From the NCBI GenBank assembly GCA_022424805.1, contig JAKMGR010000304.1:1-7264 (forward strand): DNA of 7,264 bases, written 5' to 3'. How positions within the stretch are numbered: the stretch's first letter is position 1; each line of letters opens with the position of its first letter. The translations under genes and the position numbers were made by a program. Below, piece by piece: positions 1 to 6,549 of the stretch. The notes under the pieces are model-generated. The model was not told the origin of the DNA and searched no databases. It saw nothing but the letters and a program-made list of their open reading frames with translations. The stretch comes from Verrucomicrobiales bacterium. Its GTDB lineage: Bacteria; Verrucomicrobiota; Verrucomicrobiia; Verrucomicrobiales; DEV007.

Positions 1-3000
1 CGGTTACGTCGACGACGGAGGCGCTGAGGATGAGGTCCCGGAAGGCTTCATCGCTGGAGTCACTCAGGTTTCCTAGGAAGGCGGTCAAGCCTGGGAGATC
101 GGAATCGGCAATCTTCAGCCCCGCGTATTCTGCGTCGCCGCTCTTTGCCTTCTCCATCTTGCCTCGCAGAATGGCCTCAATTTCACCGGCAGACCATTTC
201 CCTTTGCGGAGCGTCCCACCAGAAGAGATAGCAAAGTCAGGGGGCGAGTGGCAGGTAATGCAATTGGTGACCTTGGCGTTACCCTCCGAACCGAGGAAAG
301 TCTTGAATCCGCTGTAGGCAGCGCGGTCCATCCCGGGTGGCAACTTGAGCAGGACACGACCTTCCTGGTTGGCGAGGCGTCCATGAATGCGGCCGGCGAA
401 TTGATGTGCCGATTCATCATCGCGCGGCTGATCAGGAATCCGGTTCACGTAGACGAAGGCGTCGAAGGCGGATCGGCTTTCGTTGTCGAGACGATGGACA
501 CCGGTTTTCTTCTCCATCGATTTTGGGGCAGGTTTTGATGCAGCTACTTTTTTAGACCGGGACGAATGCGCTTCGATCTGCCGGGTCACGTTCGTAACCA
601 CGACTTTCCGAAATCCATCCTGCGAGATTGAGTTAGCCCATTTCAAGGCACCCTCTGGATCCGAAGAGACCATGCCGTGAGCTAAACCATTGATCGCGAA
701 ATCTTTGTCCTGTTCGTTGGTCATCGAATTCAAGCGCTTCACGACTTCGTCGAGTTTCGCTCCACCCACTCCTCCGCCCAATCGACCGAAGGCCGCCGAG
801 AGAGCCGCCCCGCGAGCTTGAGGATTTGTCTGCGACAAGGCCAGTTTCAACGCATCGAAGGGAGCCGCATCGAACTTCCCGGATTGAATCAATTTGGCGA
901 CGGATTCCCCTGATTTTTTTTCATTGGTCCGCTGTTTCCGATCCGCTTCGGACAGTATTCCTTGCTCTTCGAGACTGAGCTCGATCGGCGACAATTTCAT
1001 CCCGCCCGTTTCCTCGGCATCAGCGGGAATTTCCAACTTGATGACTGTGCCGCAGACATTTTCCATGTGCCGTGCTGGACCACTGGTGCTGGTCCAGACA
1101 TTCCCCTCCTTGTCGAACTCGATCTCGCGAGTGTAGCTGACACGATAGGGCAATGGAAACTCGACGAGATACTCGGTCTCGGGATTGAAACGGTAGAGAG
1201 TGTCGTTCCCAGTGCCACAAATCCAGACTATGCCGTCGGGCGCGACGTTGAGTGCGTAGGGAATCTGGTTGAGATAGTCGGGCAACGGATAGGTCGTCCA
1301 CTTTTCGGTTTTCGGATCGAATTTGCCGAAGACCCCGGAACCGAAGCCGGGCACCCAGACGATTCCGTCGGGGGCAACGTGGAGGCGGCGCGGGCCACGG
1401 AAGGGTGGGTTCCATTCGGTGACGGCGCCGTCGGGAGTCGTCGGATCGATTCGGCCGATGCGGTTGCCGTTCAGCTTGGAATACCAGATCGTCCCGTCGA
1501 CCGGCGAGTAGTCCAGTCCGTAGGGCGTGATACCGCGGGACTCGCCCTTACCACCGGCTTTGACCTGGTTGGAATCGAGAAGGTGATATTCCTTTCGCTC
1601 CAGTGTCTCCGGATGTTGCCGGAACACAGAGTTCCTTCCTGCGTCGGTGTACCAGATGTAGCCCTCCGGATCCTTCGGGTCGACCCGCAAGGTATGAGGC
1701 CAGGAACCCCTTTCGGCCGGTGCTTCGGCGCTGGATGTAATGGTGTATTCCTTCGTCTCAAGATCGAACTTTGCCATTTCACCGGAAACGCAGAGCGTCA
1801 GCCACATGTCGCCCTTGTTGTCCGGTTCGATCGAATGAGGACCGTGAGAACCGCGCGGAAGGCGGTAGTAAATTCGCTCCCCGGTCTTCGGGTCAAGAGT
1901 GGCGGTGTATTGCTTCCCGATGTGAACGACATAGGCGAGGCCATCATCTCCAATTTCGAGATCGTGAAAGGACCCCACGTAGTGCTCTCCCATCTCCCAG
2001 GCAGTGATCTTCGCCTGAGCCACCATGCCCGTCGGGGCAGGAGGCGGCACATACTCGGGCCAGTTCTCGACCGCATCACCTTTGTAGGTATTGATGATGC
2101 GCTTCACGATAGTCTCCTTGGTGTGAGGATAGAGACCGCCGAAGCCATCCATCCGGGTGATCATGGTCTCCCAGTCGACTGGCTTCTCGGGGGTCCGAAA
2201 TCCGGGCGTGCCGATCTGGTGGCAGTAGCTGCACATCATCTTGAAGTTCAGACGGTCGCGCGGGCTGTCAAATTCCAGCTGAGCGAAAGCATCAGAAGCG
2301 GGGCGCTGTTCCTCGAGCTCACGACCCGTGGCGGGTTCCATTGTTACGGATACTTTATCGTCGCCGAGTTTCACGTCCTCGACCCAGTGATCCCGCTGGC
2401 CGGGGAGTCGAGCGCGAATGCGATAGTCTGCCTGGTGCAGGCGATCGATCAGAAAATTTCCGTCTGCCTGAGTAAACACCGAGATGCTCTGTCGATTGTT
2501 TTCGTCGAAAGCGGAAACCATGACGCCTCCCATTGGCTCGCCTTTCTGTGATCTGACCGAACCTGCCACAGTGCCCTTCACGCCGGGAGTGAGGGTTCCT
2601 GCTTCCCGCCGAATCTCCGCTTTCTGCTTCTTCTTGATGTGGGAATTGCCGCGCTTCGGCTGCGGCGCTGTCGGTTTGTTACTTCCTTTGGTGCGAACGT
2701 AATCGAGGATTCGGATGAAGGATTCGCCCCGATTCTCCATTTCCGGAAAAAGGCGTCGTTGCTCTTTCCACAACATGCCGACTTCGTTGGCTTTTTCAGG
2801 CGCTGCCGAGGCAAACCATTTGTCGACGAAAGGCTGATGTTTTTCGCCCTCATAGTCTTTTGGAATCTCACGCTTGGCTATGGTCTCGAGAAGCTGTCGG
2901 AGTTCGGCTTCAGCCTTCAGGCCGGCGAGCCATTGTTTCACGTTTCCTTCCTCCTCGGGAAAAGCAGTGAGATAAAGCGCAATAGATTCCTCAGCCGTGA

Positions 3001-4450
3001 TCCTCTCCGCCTCGACCATCTGGCGCAGTTTATCGCCGAGGGCCTTTTTCGGATCCGCTGGAGCCTTCTTTTTCACGGGGGTAGGAGCGGACTTCGCTGG
3101 CACGGCCGCAGCCGACTTGCCGTTGGCGGTTCCGCCGTTTTCGAGACAATAGAGAAAACGCATTCCTCTCAGAAAAAGCTGGTTTCCCGCAAGTGCCGGT
3201 GAGGCATGGAAATTGTCTTCGAGCTGGTTGGTGGCAAGCACCTTGAACTCCTTGCCACTCTCGATCACAACGGTCGTTCCTTTTCTCCCAACGAAATAGA
3301 TCCTTCCGTCCGCTCCGACTGGCGAAGCATAGATATCACCGAGATCGGGCACGCGAGTTCGCGCAATAACTTCGCTGCCGTCTTTCGATTGTAGTGATGT
3401 CAGGATGCCCTGGTTGGACTGGGTGAAGTAGAGCTGACCGTCGTAGAGAATCGGCGAAGGCACGTAGGGCGTTCCGCGGTCAGCCTTCCAGGTGATTTTG
3501 TCCGTGACGTCTCCTGTTTCAGTAATAGGGATCGCGAGGAGCGCGTGACCCTGATACCCGGTCATACAGTAGACGGTATTACCTTCAACGATCGGACACG
3601 GCGTGCTGTTGTTCGTCAATCCCGTCGCGCTCCAAATGACTTCGCCATTTTCCAGGTTGTAGCTGCACACCTGGTTGGACGCAGTGGTAATGACCTGCGT
3701 CATGTCATCGTGCTTTGCAATCGCTGGCGTCGCCCAGGCGTTGCCTTCATCACGATCCTTTTTCCAAATCGTTTTCCCGGAAGCAGCGTCGAGACATTCG
3801 ATCGTCGACTGGCCCGAATGATCACGTACGATAATCAGCTTTCCTTCATGCAACACCGGTGAACTTCCCTCGCCCAGACTCGCCCCCACTTTTGCTGGAC
3901 CGAGATCGCGCTCCCACACTTTTTTCCCATCCAGCGAATAAGCAAACATCCCGGCCGAGCCGAACCAGAAATAGACCCGCTCGCCATCGCAAAAGGGTGA
4001 GGCCGAAGCAAAACTCGCGTCCTTGTGATGACCTTCGTGTGGGACGATCGTTTTCGCCACCTCACGCCACAGTCGATCTCCCGTCTTTCGATCAAAACAC
4101 AGCAGCACCATTTCGTAGCTCGTATTCGGATGTTTGATTCCGAACACTCGCTCCGGCTGATCCTCCGGCTTCGGCAACTTTGGGTCCACATTTCCCGTGT
4201 TGATTGCCGTCGTCACAAAAATCCTGTCACCAAACACAATCGGACTCGAAGTGCCGTGCCCCTGAATTTCGGCCTTCCATTTCAAATTCTCTCCCTCACT
4301 CCAATTCAGTGGAGGCTTCGCATTTCTCGAAACTCCGCTGTTCTCGGGGCCACGCCATTGGTGCCAGTTGTCGGCGATAGACTGAGCCTGTCCGGTCACC
4401 ATCGTAAGAGTAGAAAGACCGGTGAATAGGATGGCGGTGAGATTTTTCAT
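1..4450 (-). CDS. Giant exported multidomain dihaem c-type cytochrome with two beta-propellers (3' end outside window)
   Basis: One open frame runs from the ATG at 4450 to the window edge (1,483 full codons, no stop), with register confirmed at several landmarks. Residues 1-22 are a signal peptide (cleavage after TGQA). Residues ~24-437 form a PQQ/BamB-like propeller starting WHQWRGP, with repeated blade motifs such as CFDRKTGDRLW, CLDAASGKTIW and YNLENGEVIW. An Ala/Pro/Lys linker and charged helices follow (~438-620), then a carboxypeptidase-regulatory-like sandwich (~626-706). The first haem site is C740-S-Y-C743-H744, with M763/M767 as possible distal ligands. Seven Vgb-like repeats (~805-1142) carry DG.(I/V)W motifs (WYTD, WYSK, WVPG). 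A 111-residue module (1184-1294) matches the C-terminus of the upstream gene product. The second haem site is C1397-I-T-C1400-H1401, with M1432 as candidate ligand. The signal peptide fits periplasmic haem attachment. PQQ binding and streptogramin lyase activity are not shown by the sequence; electron transfer is inferred. An in-frame ATG at 4513 is an alternative start, but it would bury the signal peptide. Confidence 0.9.
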   Translation of the reverse strand, partial: MKNLTAILFTGLSTLTMVTGQAQSIADNWHQWRGPENSGVSRNAKPPLNWSEGENLKWKAEIQGHGTSSPIVFGDRIFVTTAINTGNVDPKLPKPEDQPERVFGIKHPNTSYEMVLLCFDRKTGDRLWREVAKTIVPHEGHHKDASFASASPFCDGERVYFWFGSAGMFAYSLDGKKVWERDLGPAKVGASLGEGSSPVLHEGKLIIVRDHSGQSTIECLDAASGKTIWKKDRDEGNAWATPAIAKHDDMTQVITTASNQVCSYNLENGEVIWSATGLTNNSTPCPIVEGNTVYCMTGYQGHALLAIPITETGDVTDKITWKADRGTPYVPSPILYDGQLYFTQSNQGILTSLQSKDGSEVIARTRVPDLGDIYASPVGADGRIYFVGRKGTTVVIESGKEFKVLATNQLEDNFHASPALAGNQLFLRGMRFLYCLENGGTANGKSAAAVPAKSAPTPVKKKAPADPKKALGDKLRQMVEAERITAEESIALYLTAFPEEEGNVKQWLAGLKAEAELRQLLETIAKREIPKDYEGEKHQPFVDKWFASAAPEKANEVGMLWKEQRRLFPEMENRGESFIRILDYVRTKGSNKPTAPQPKRGNSHIKKKQKAEIRREAGTLTPGVKGTVAGSVRSQKGEPMGGVMVSAFDENNRQSISVFTQADGNFLIDRLHQADYRIRARLPGQRDHWVEDVKLGDDKVSVTMEPATGRELEEQRPASDAFAQLEFDSPRDRLNFKMMCSYCHQIGTPGFRTPEKPVDWETMITRMDGFGGLYPHTKETIVKRIINTYKGDAVENWPEYVPPPAPTGMVAQAKITAWEMGEHYVGSFHDLEIGDDGLAYVVHIGKQYTATLDPKTGERIYYRLPRGSHGPHSIEPDNKGDMWLTLCVSGEMAKFDLETKEYTITSSAEAPAERGSWPHTLRVDPKDPEGYIWYTDAGRNSVFRQHPETLERKEYHLLDSNQVKAGGKGESRGITPYGLDYSPVDGTIWYSKLNGNRIGRIDPTTPDGAVTEWNPPFRGPRRLHVAPDGIVWVPGFGSGVFGKFDPKTEKWTTYPLPDYLNQIPYALNVAPDGIVWICGTGNDTLYRFNPETEYLVEFPLPYRVSYTREIEFDKEGNVWTSTSGPARHMENVCGTVIKLEIPADAEETGGMKLSPIELSLEEQGILSEADRKQRTNEKKSGESVAKLIQSGKFDAAPFDALKLALSQTNPQARGAALSAAFGRLGGGVGGAKLDEVVKRLNSMTNEQDKDFAINGLAHGMVSSDPEGALKWANSISQDGFRKVVVTNVTRQIEAHSSRSKKVAASKPAPKSMEKKTGVHRLDNESRSAFDAFVYVNRIPDQPRDDESAHQFAGRIHGRLANQEGRVLLKLPPGMDRAAYSGFKTFLGSEGNAKVTNCITCHSPPDFAISSGGTLRKGKWSAGEIEAILRGKMEKAKSGDAEYAGLKIADSDLPGLTAFLGNLSDSSDEAFRDLILSASVVDVT
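569..901 (-). repeat. Copy A of a duplicated 111-residue coding module, internal to the giant cytochrome
   Basis: Residues 1184-1294 of the long protein align without gaps to residues 173-283 of the small protein encoded upstream, with about 75 of 111 identical positions by hand count. Shared cores are LSAAFGRLGGGVGG, DFAINGLAHG, GALKWANSIS and GFRKVVV. The copy lies between the Vgb-like propeller and the second haem domain and is followed by a Lys/Ala/Pro linker, so it behaves as a discrete domain. The 'SDP.GALKWA' element resembles the DP..AL.WA helical repeats I associate with secreted verrucomicrobial proteins; that family link comes from memory. Function unknown. Confidence 0.88.
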
Positions 4451-4530
4451 TTTGTCGTCTATCTTTAATTCCGCGTAACCAGGGAGTATTCGGAAAAGAT
4501 TACGTAAATTCATGGGCGAGACACAACGGG
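4451..4530 (-). other. Intergenic spacer between the two leftward genes
   Basis: This 80 bp gap separates two genes of the same strand, so they may be co-transcribed. I see no terminator hairpin. The bases before the ATG at 4450 (leftward reading: AAAGATAGACGACAAA) have no Shine-Dalgarno match at normal spacing. An in-frame ATG at 4513 with no intervening stop would add 21 residues (MNLRNLFRILP...), placing charged residues ahead of the signal peptide; I judge this less likely than 4450. Confidence 0.5.
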
Positions 4531-5406
4531 TCACTTTCGGCCCGATCGAGGCTGCTGCCTTTCGATCCGTCGGGTCACATTCTCCACTACAACTTTTCGG
4601 AAGCCTTCGCTGGAAATCGAGTTGGCCCATTTCAGCGCGCCCTGCGGATCTGAACCGGCGAGGCCATGAGCCAGACCATTGATCGCAAAATCGCGGTCGC
4701 GTCTGCTGGGCAGGGAATTTAATCGACTCACTGTGGCTTTGTATTCAACTCCTCCGACACCTCCTCCCAGCCTTCCGAACGCAGCTGAAAGAACCGGGCC
4801 GCGAGTTCTTTGATCAGACTGGGACAGAGCCAGATCCACCGCTTCGAAGGGAGCTTTATCGAATTTACCCCCTTCGATTAGTTTCGCGATAGCTTGCCCT
4901 CTTTCCGCCGGATCTTCGATCTTATCGATGGAGTCGGGAAGAGTGTGGTCTCCCGTTCGAATCGCCAATTGAACTCCCGGCCCCTTCGCAAAACGGGCTG
5001 CAAGACGACTCGCAGTCTGGACTTTCTCCTTATCGTAATACACTTGAAACATCTCGCCGCTTTCAAACGAAACGGTGACAGCAGCCACCTCGAGATCGTC
5101 CGGACGCCGAAACTCGATCAGCTTCCAGCCCCGGTTGTTCGGCGCCTCGGAAATCGCCATCGATTGCCCATCTGCAGTGTCGATCAAAGTGGCGACGGTT
5201 TTCCCATCCACTTTCGCGAATCCGCTGAGGACGAGTGTGTCGGACAGGTTCAACGAACGAGTGAAAGGCGAGCGTTCCTTCAAAGCGGCAAAGTATACCG
5301 AGTCGACCGACTGGGGCAGGATGGTGCTATCTTCCGCCGCTTCGCATAAAAAAGCTGAGTAGAGCAATAGCAGAGGACAAAGCCAGCCTGTATAGTTTCG
5401 ACACAT
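4531..5406 (-). CDS. Small exported protein of unknown function ending in the duplicated module
   Basis: This encodes 291 residues. Residues 1-24 look like a signal peptide with hydrophobic core LCPLLLLYSAFL and a cleavage region CEAAE. C21 is not in a convincing lipobox, so a soluble periplasmic or exported protein is favoured. Residues ~35-125 form a beta-rich N-terminal part (PFTRSLNLSDTLVLSGFA, then a VATLID strand and GWKLIEF) that faintly recalls the small GspC/PilP-type pilot domain; that likeness is weak. A helical part follows (DPAERGQAIAKL), then the 111-residue module (173-283) and a short basic tail (QQPRSGRK). The module is shared with the giant cytochrome encoded 80 bp downstream, suggesting co-function or a common partner. 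A weak AGGA sits about 10 bases before the ATG. The enzymatic role, if any, is unknown; no catalytic motif is visible. Confidence 0.88.
   Translation of the reverse strand: MCRNYTGWLCPLLLLYSAFLCEAAEDSTILPQSVDSVYFAALKERSPFTRSLNLSDTLVLSGFAKVDGKTVATLIDTADGQSMAISEAPNNRGWKLIEFRRPDDLEVAAVTVSFESGEMFQVYYDKEKVQTASRLAARFAKGPGVQLAIRTGDHTLPDSIDKIEDPAERGQAIAKLIEGGKFDKAPFEAVDLALSQSDQRTRGPVLSAAFGRLGGGVGGVEYKATVSRLNSLPSRRDRDFAINGLAHGLAGSDPQGALKWANSISSEGFRKVVVENVTRRIERQQPRSGRK
4558..4890 (-). repeat. Copy B of the duplicated 111-residue module, C-terminus of the small exported protein
   Basis: This is the partner of the copy at 569-901, in the same orientation. In the block LSAAFGRLGGGVGG all 14 residues match the other copy, but 11 of 14 codons differ (for example CTC/CTT, TCG/TCA, CGA/AGG). 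This shows an old duplication with protein-level conservation rather than recent gene conversion. In this protein the module ends eight residues before the stop, which fixes its C-terminal boundary, and the same boundary is followed by a linker in the giant protein. Confidence 0.88.
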
Positions 5407-5517
5407 TTTCTCAGTATCCTATCAATAAATGCAAATTCGGAAAATCTTAGCCAAAATCGATAAAAAAATCCGAATCCTCTAGCCTCCTGCGGAGTATAGT
5501 GACTTCTCTTTCTTCTA
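5407..5517. promoter_or_regulatory. Divergent intergenic region, presumed to hold both promoters
   Basis: These 111 bp separate the leftward small exported protein gene from the rightward PD40 protein gene. The segment 5427-5470 is clearly richer in A/T than the flanking genes. A -10-like TATAGT (5495-5500, rightward) overlaps a leftward TATACT (5493-5498), but neither has a good -35 at 17 bp. A leftward TTGGCT followed by an A/T-rich stretch is another weak candidate. Promoter activity is inferred from the divergent layout; exact start sites cannot be assigned. I see no convincing operator palindrome. Confidence 0.4.
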
Positions 5518-6522
5518 ATGAAACAATTTCTCGTTTTCTCTATCTTCGCGCTCACTCTGTTATTCCTGGTCCCGGAACCGATCGAGGCTGAGCCTATTCC
5601 TCTGAATGATGACAAAAAACAGAACGATGGCGAACGTAATCAACCTGACTCTTACGTAGGCTCCTACTATCGGGACGGCGAGATTTTCGTAAACACCTAC
5701 GGTGAACCTGAGGGCAAACCGCTCACAACGGGGCACTGGGATTTCAAACCCTCTTGGTCGAAAACGGGAGATATGCTGGTCTTCTTTCGCCGACTGAAAA
5801 ACGATCCGGTAGTGACGAATTGGATCACGCAGATTCATGTGATCAATGTCGACGGCACCGGGCTTCACCCCCTGACCGATGGCACCCACACCGACTTCAA
5901 CCAAACCTGGACACGAGACGGAACGAACACGCCGATCTGGAATCGCAAAAATCCGGGCAAAAAGGGCTTTCGCGTCATGAAAAGCAAAATCGGTGGAAAG
6001 CCGGGAGAGGAAGAAGCGCTCACCGGGACCACCCATCACACCTGGGCCTACACCTGCCTCGCGGACGGACAAATCCTGGTGCAGTGTGATCATCCAAAGC
6101 AGGGCTGGGGCTACTACCTGATGACTCCCAATGCGTCCGGAGAATCCAAGTTCGAACGAATCAACTGCGCTCTCGCCAAAGAAGGACTTCTCGACCGAAT
6201 CAGCCTCTCGCCAGACGAAACGAAAGTCTGTTTCGAATACCAGACTGGATTCAAACGCAAGACCACCGGCCGCACACTTTACATCGCCGATTTCAATTTT
6301 ACCAAACCCGCCATCACCAATCCGAAACCTTTCGCCAACGCAGAGAAAGACCCGAAGCGCTGGTTTGCCTATCCACGTTGGACGAAGGACGAAGCCGCCA
6401 TCGTCTACCACGCCAGCCCTTCCCTCTACCTTTACACATTGAAAGACGGCTCAACCGTAAAAGTGTCGACCAAGGACGGCGCCGATTATCGCTATCCCCA
6501 CTGCGAGGCGATGCCAAAGTAG
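5518..6522 (+). CDS. Exported PD40/TolB-like beta-propeller protein
   Basis: This encodes 334 residues. Residues 1-24 form a signal peptide (hydrophobic LVFSIFALTLLFLV, likely cleavage after IEA), with no lipobox. The mature part shows PD40-type strands: KPSWSKTGDMLVFF (77-90) followed by QIHVINVDGTGLHPLTDG (105-122) and a TDFNQTWTRDG repeat; ISLSPDETKVCFE (228-240) followed by TLYIADFN; and PRWTKDEAAIVYH (286-298) followed by LYLYTLKDGSTVKVSTKDG. These 'W/SPDG..I.F' plus 'I...D.DG....LT' units are typical of the TolB C-terminal propeller family. No other Tol-Pal gene is nearby and the TolB N-terminal domain is missing, so it is not TolB itself. The role is probably ligand or protein binding in the periplasm. 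The leader before the ATG is pyrimidine-rich (CTTTCTTCTA) without a Shine-Dalgarno sequence. It may form an operon with the acyltransferase gene 27 bp downstream. Confidence 0.85.
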   Translation: MKQFLVFSIFALTLLFLVPEPIEAEPIPLNDDKKQNDGERNQPDSYVGSYYRDGEIFVNTYGEPEGKPLTTGHWDFKPSWSKTGDMLVFFRRLKNDPVVTNWITQIHVINVDGTGLHPLTDGTHTDFNQTWTRDGTNTPIWNRKNPGKKGFRVMKSKIGGKPGEEEALTGTTHHTWAYTCLADGQILVQCDHPKQGWGYYLMTPNASGESKFERINCALAKEGLLDRISLSPDETKVCFEYQTGFKRKTTGRTLYIADFNFTKPAITNPKPFANAEKDPKRWFAYPRWTKDEAAIVYHASPSLYLYTLKDGSTVKVSTKDGADYRYPHCEAMPK

Positions 6523-6549
6523 GCCGAAGCGCGAAAGTAGTTTTTCTGT

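Noticed and set aside
1025..2038. Virginiamycin B lyase (antibiotic resistance) call
   Set aside because: Only the propeller fold is supported. The domain is embedded in a haem protein and lyase residues could not be confirmed.
962..2551. A 529-codon open frame on the + strand opposite the giant cytochrome
   Set aside because: It lies in exact antisense codon register with the leftward gene. Stops in that register arise only from TTA, CTA and TCA codons, which the real gene uses rarely. The translation shows no domain, while the opposite strand shows clear haem and propeller motifs.
3140..4381. PQQ-dependent dehydrogenase call
   Set aside because: The repeats are PQQ/BamB-like, but I see no vicinal cysteine pair or other signature of quinoprotein dehydrogenases; the propeller may not bind PQQ.
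4500..4507. Palindrome TTACGTAA between the two leftward genes, as a possible operator
   Set aside because: Eight bases is short and expected by chance; no second copy near the other promoter supports it.
569..4890. Direct repeats that could recombine and delete the intervening 3.7 kb
   Set aside because: The repeats are clear in protein but strongly diverged at third codon positions, so long identical DNA tracts for homologous recombination are lacking in the parts examined.
5485..5495. Small hairpin CTCC-TGC-GGAG as a terminator
   Set aside because: The stem is only four pairs with no U tract, and it lies upstream of both divergent genes rather than at a gene end.
5560..6411. A 283-codon open frame on the - strand opposite the PD40 gene
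   Set aside because: It has the same antisense-register effect. The + strand encodes a signal peptide and PD40 repeats; the antisense product has no recognisable features.
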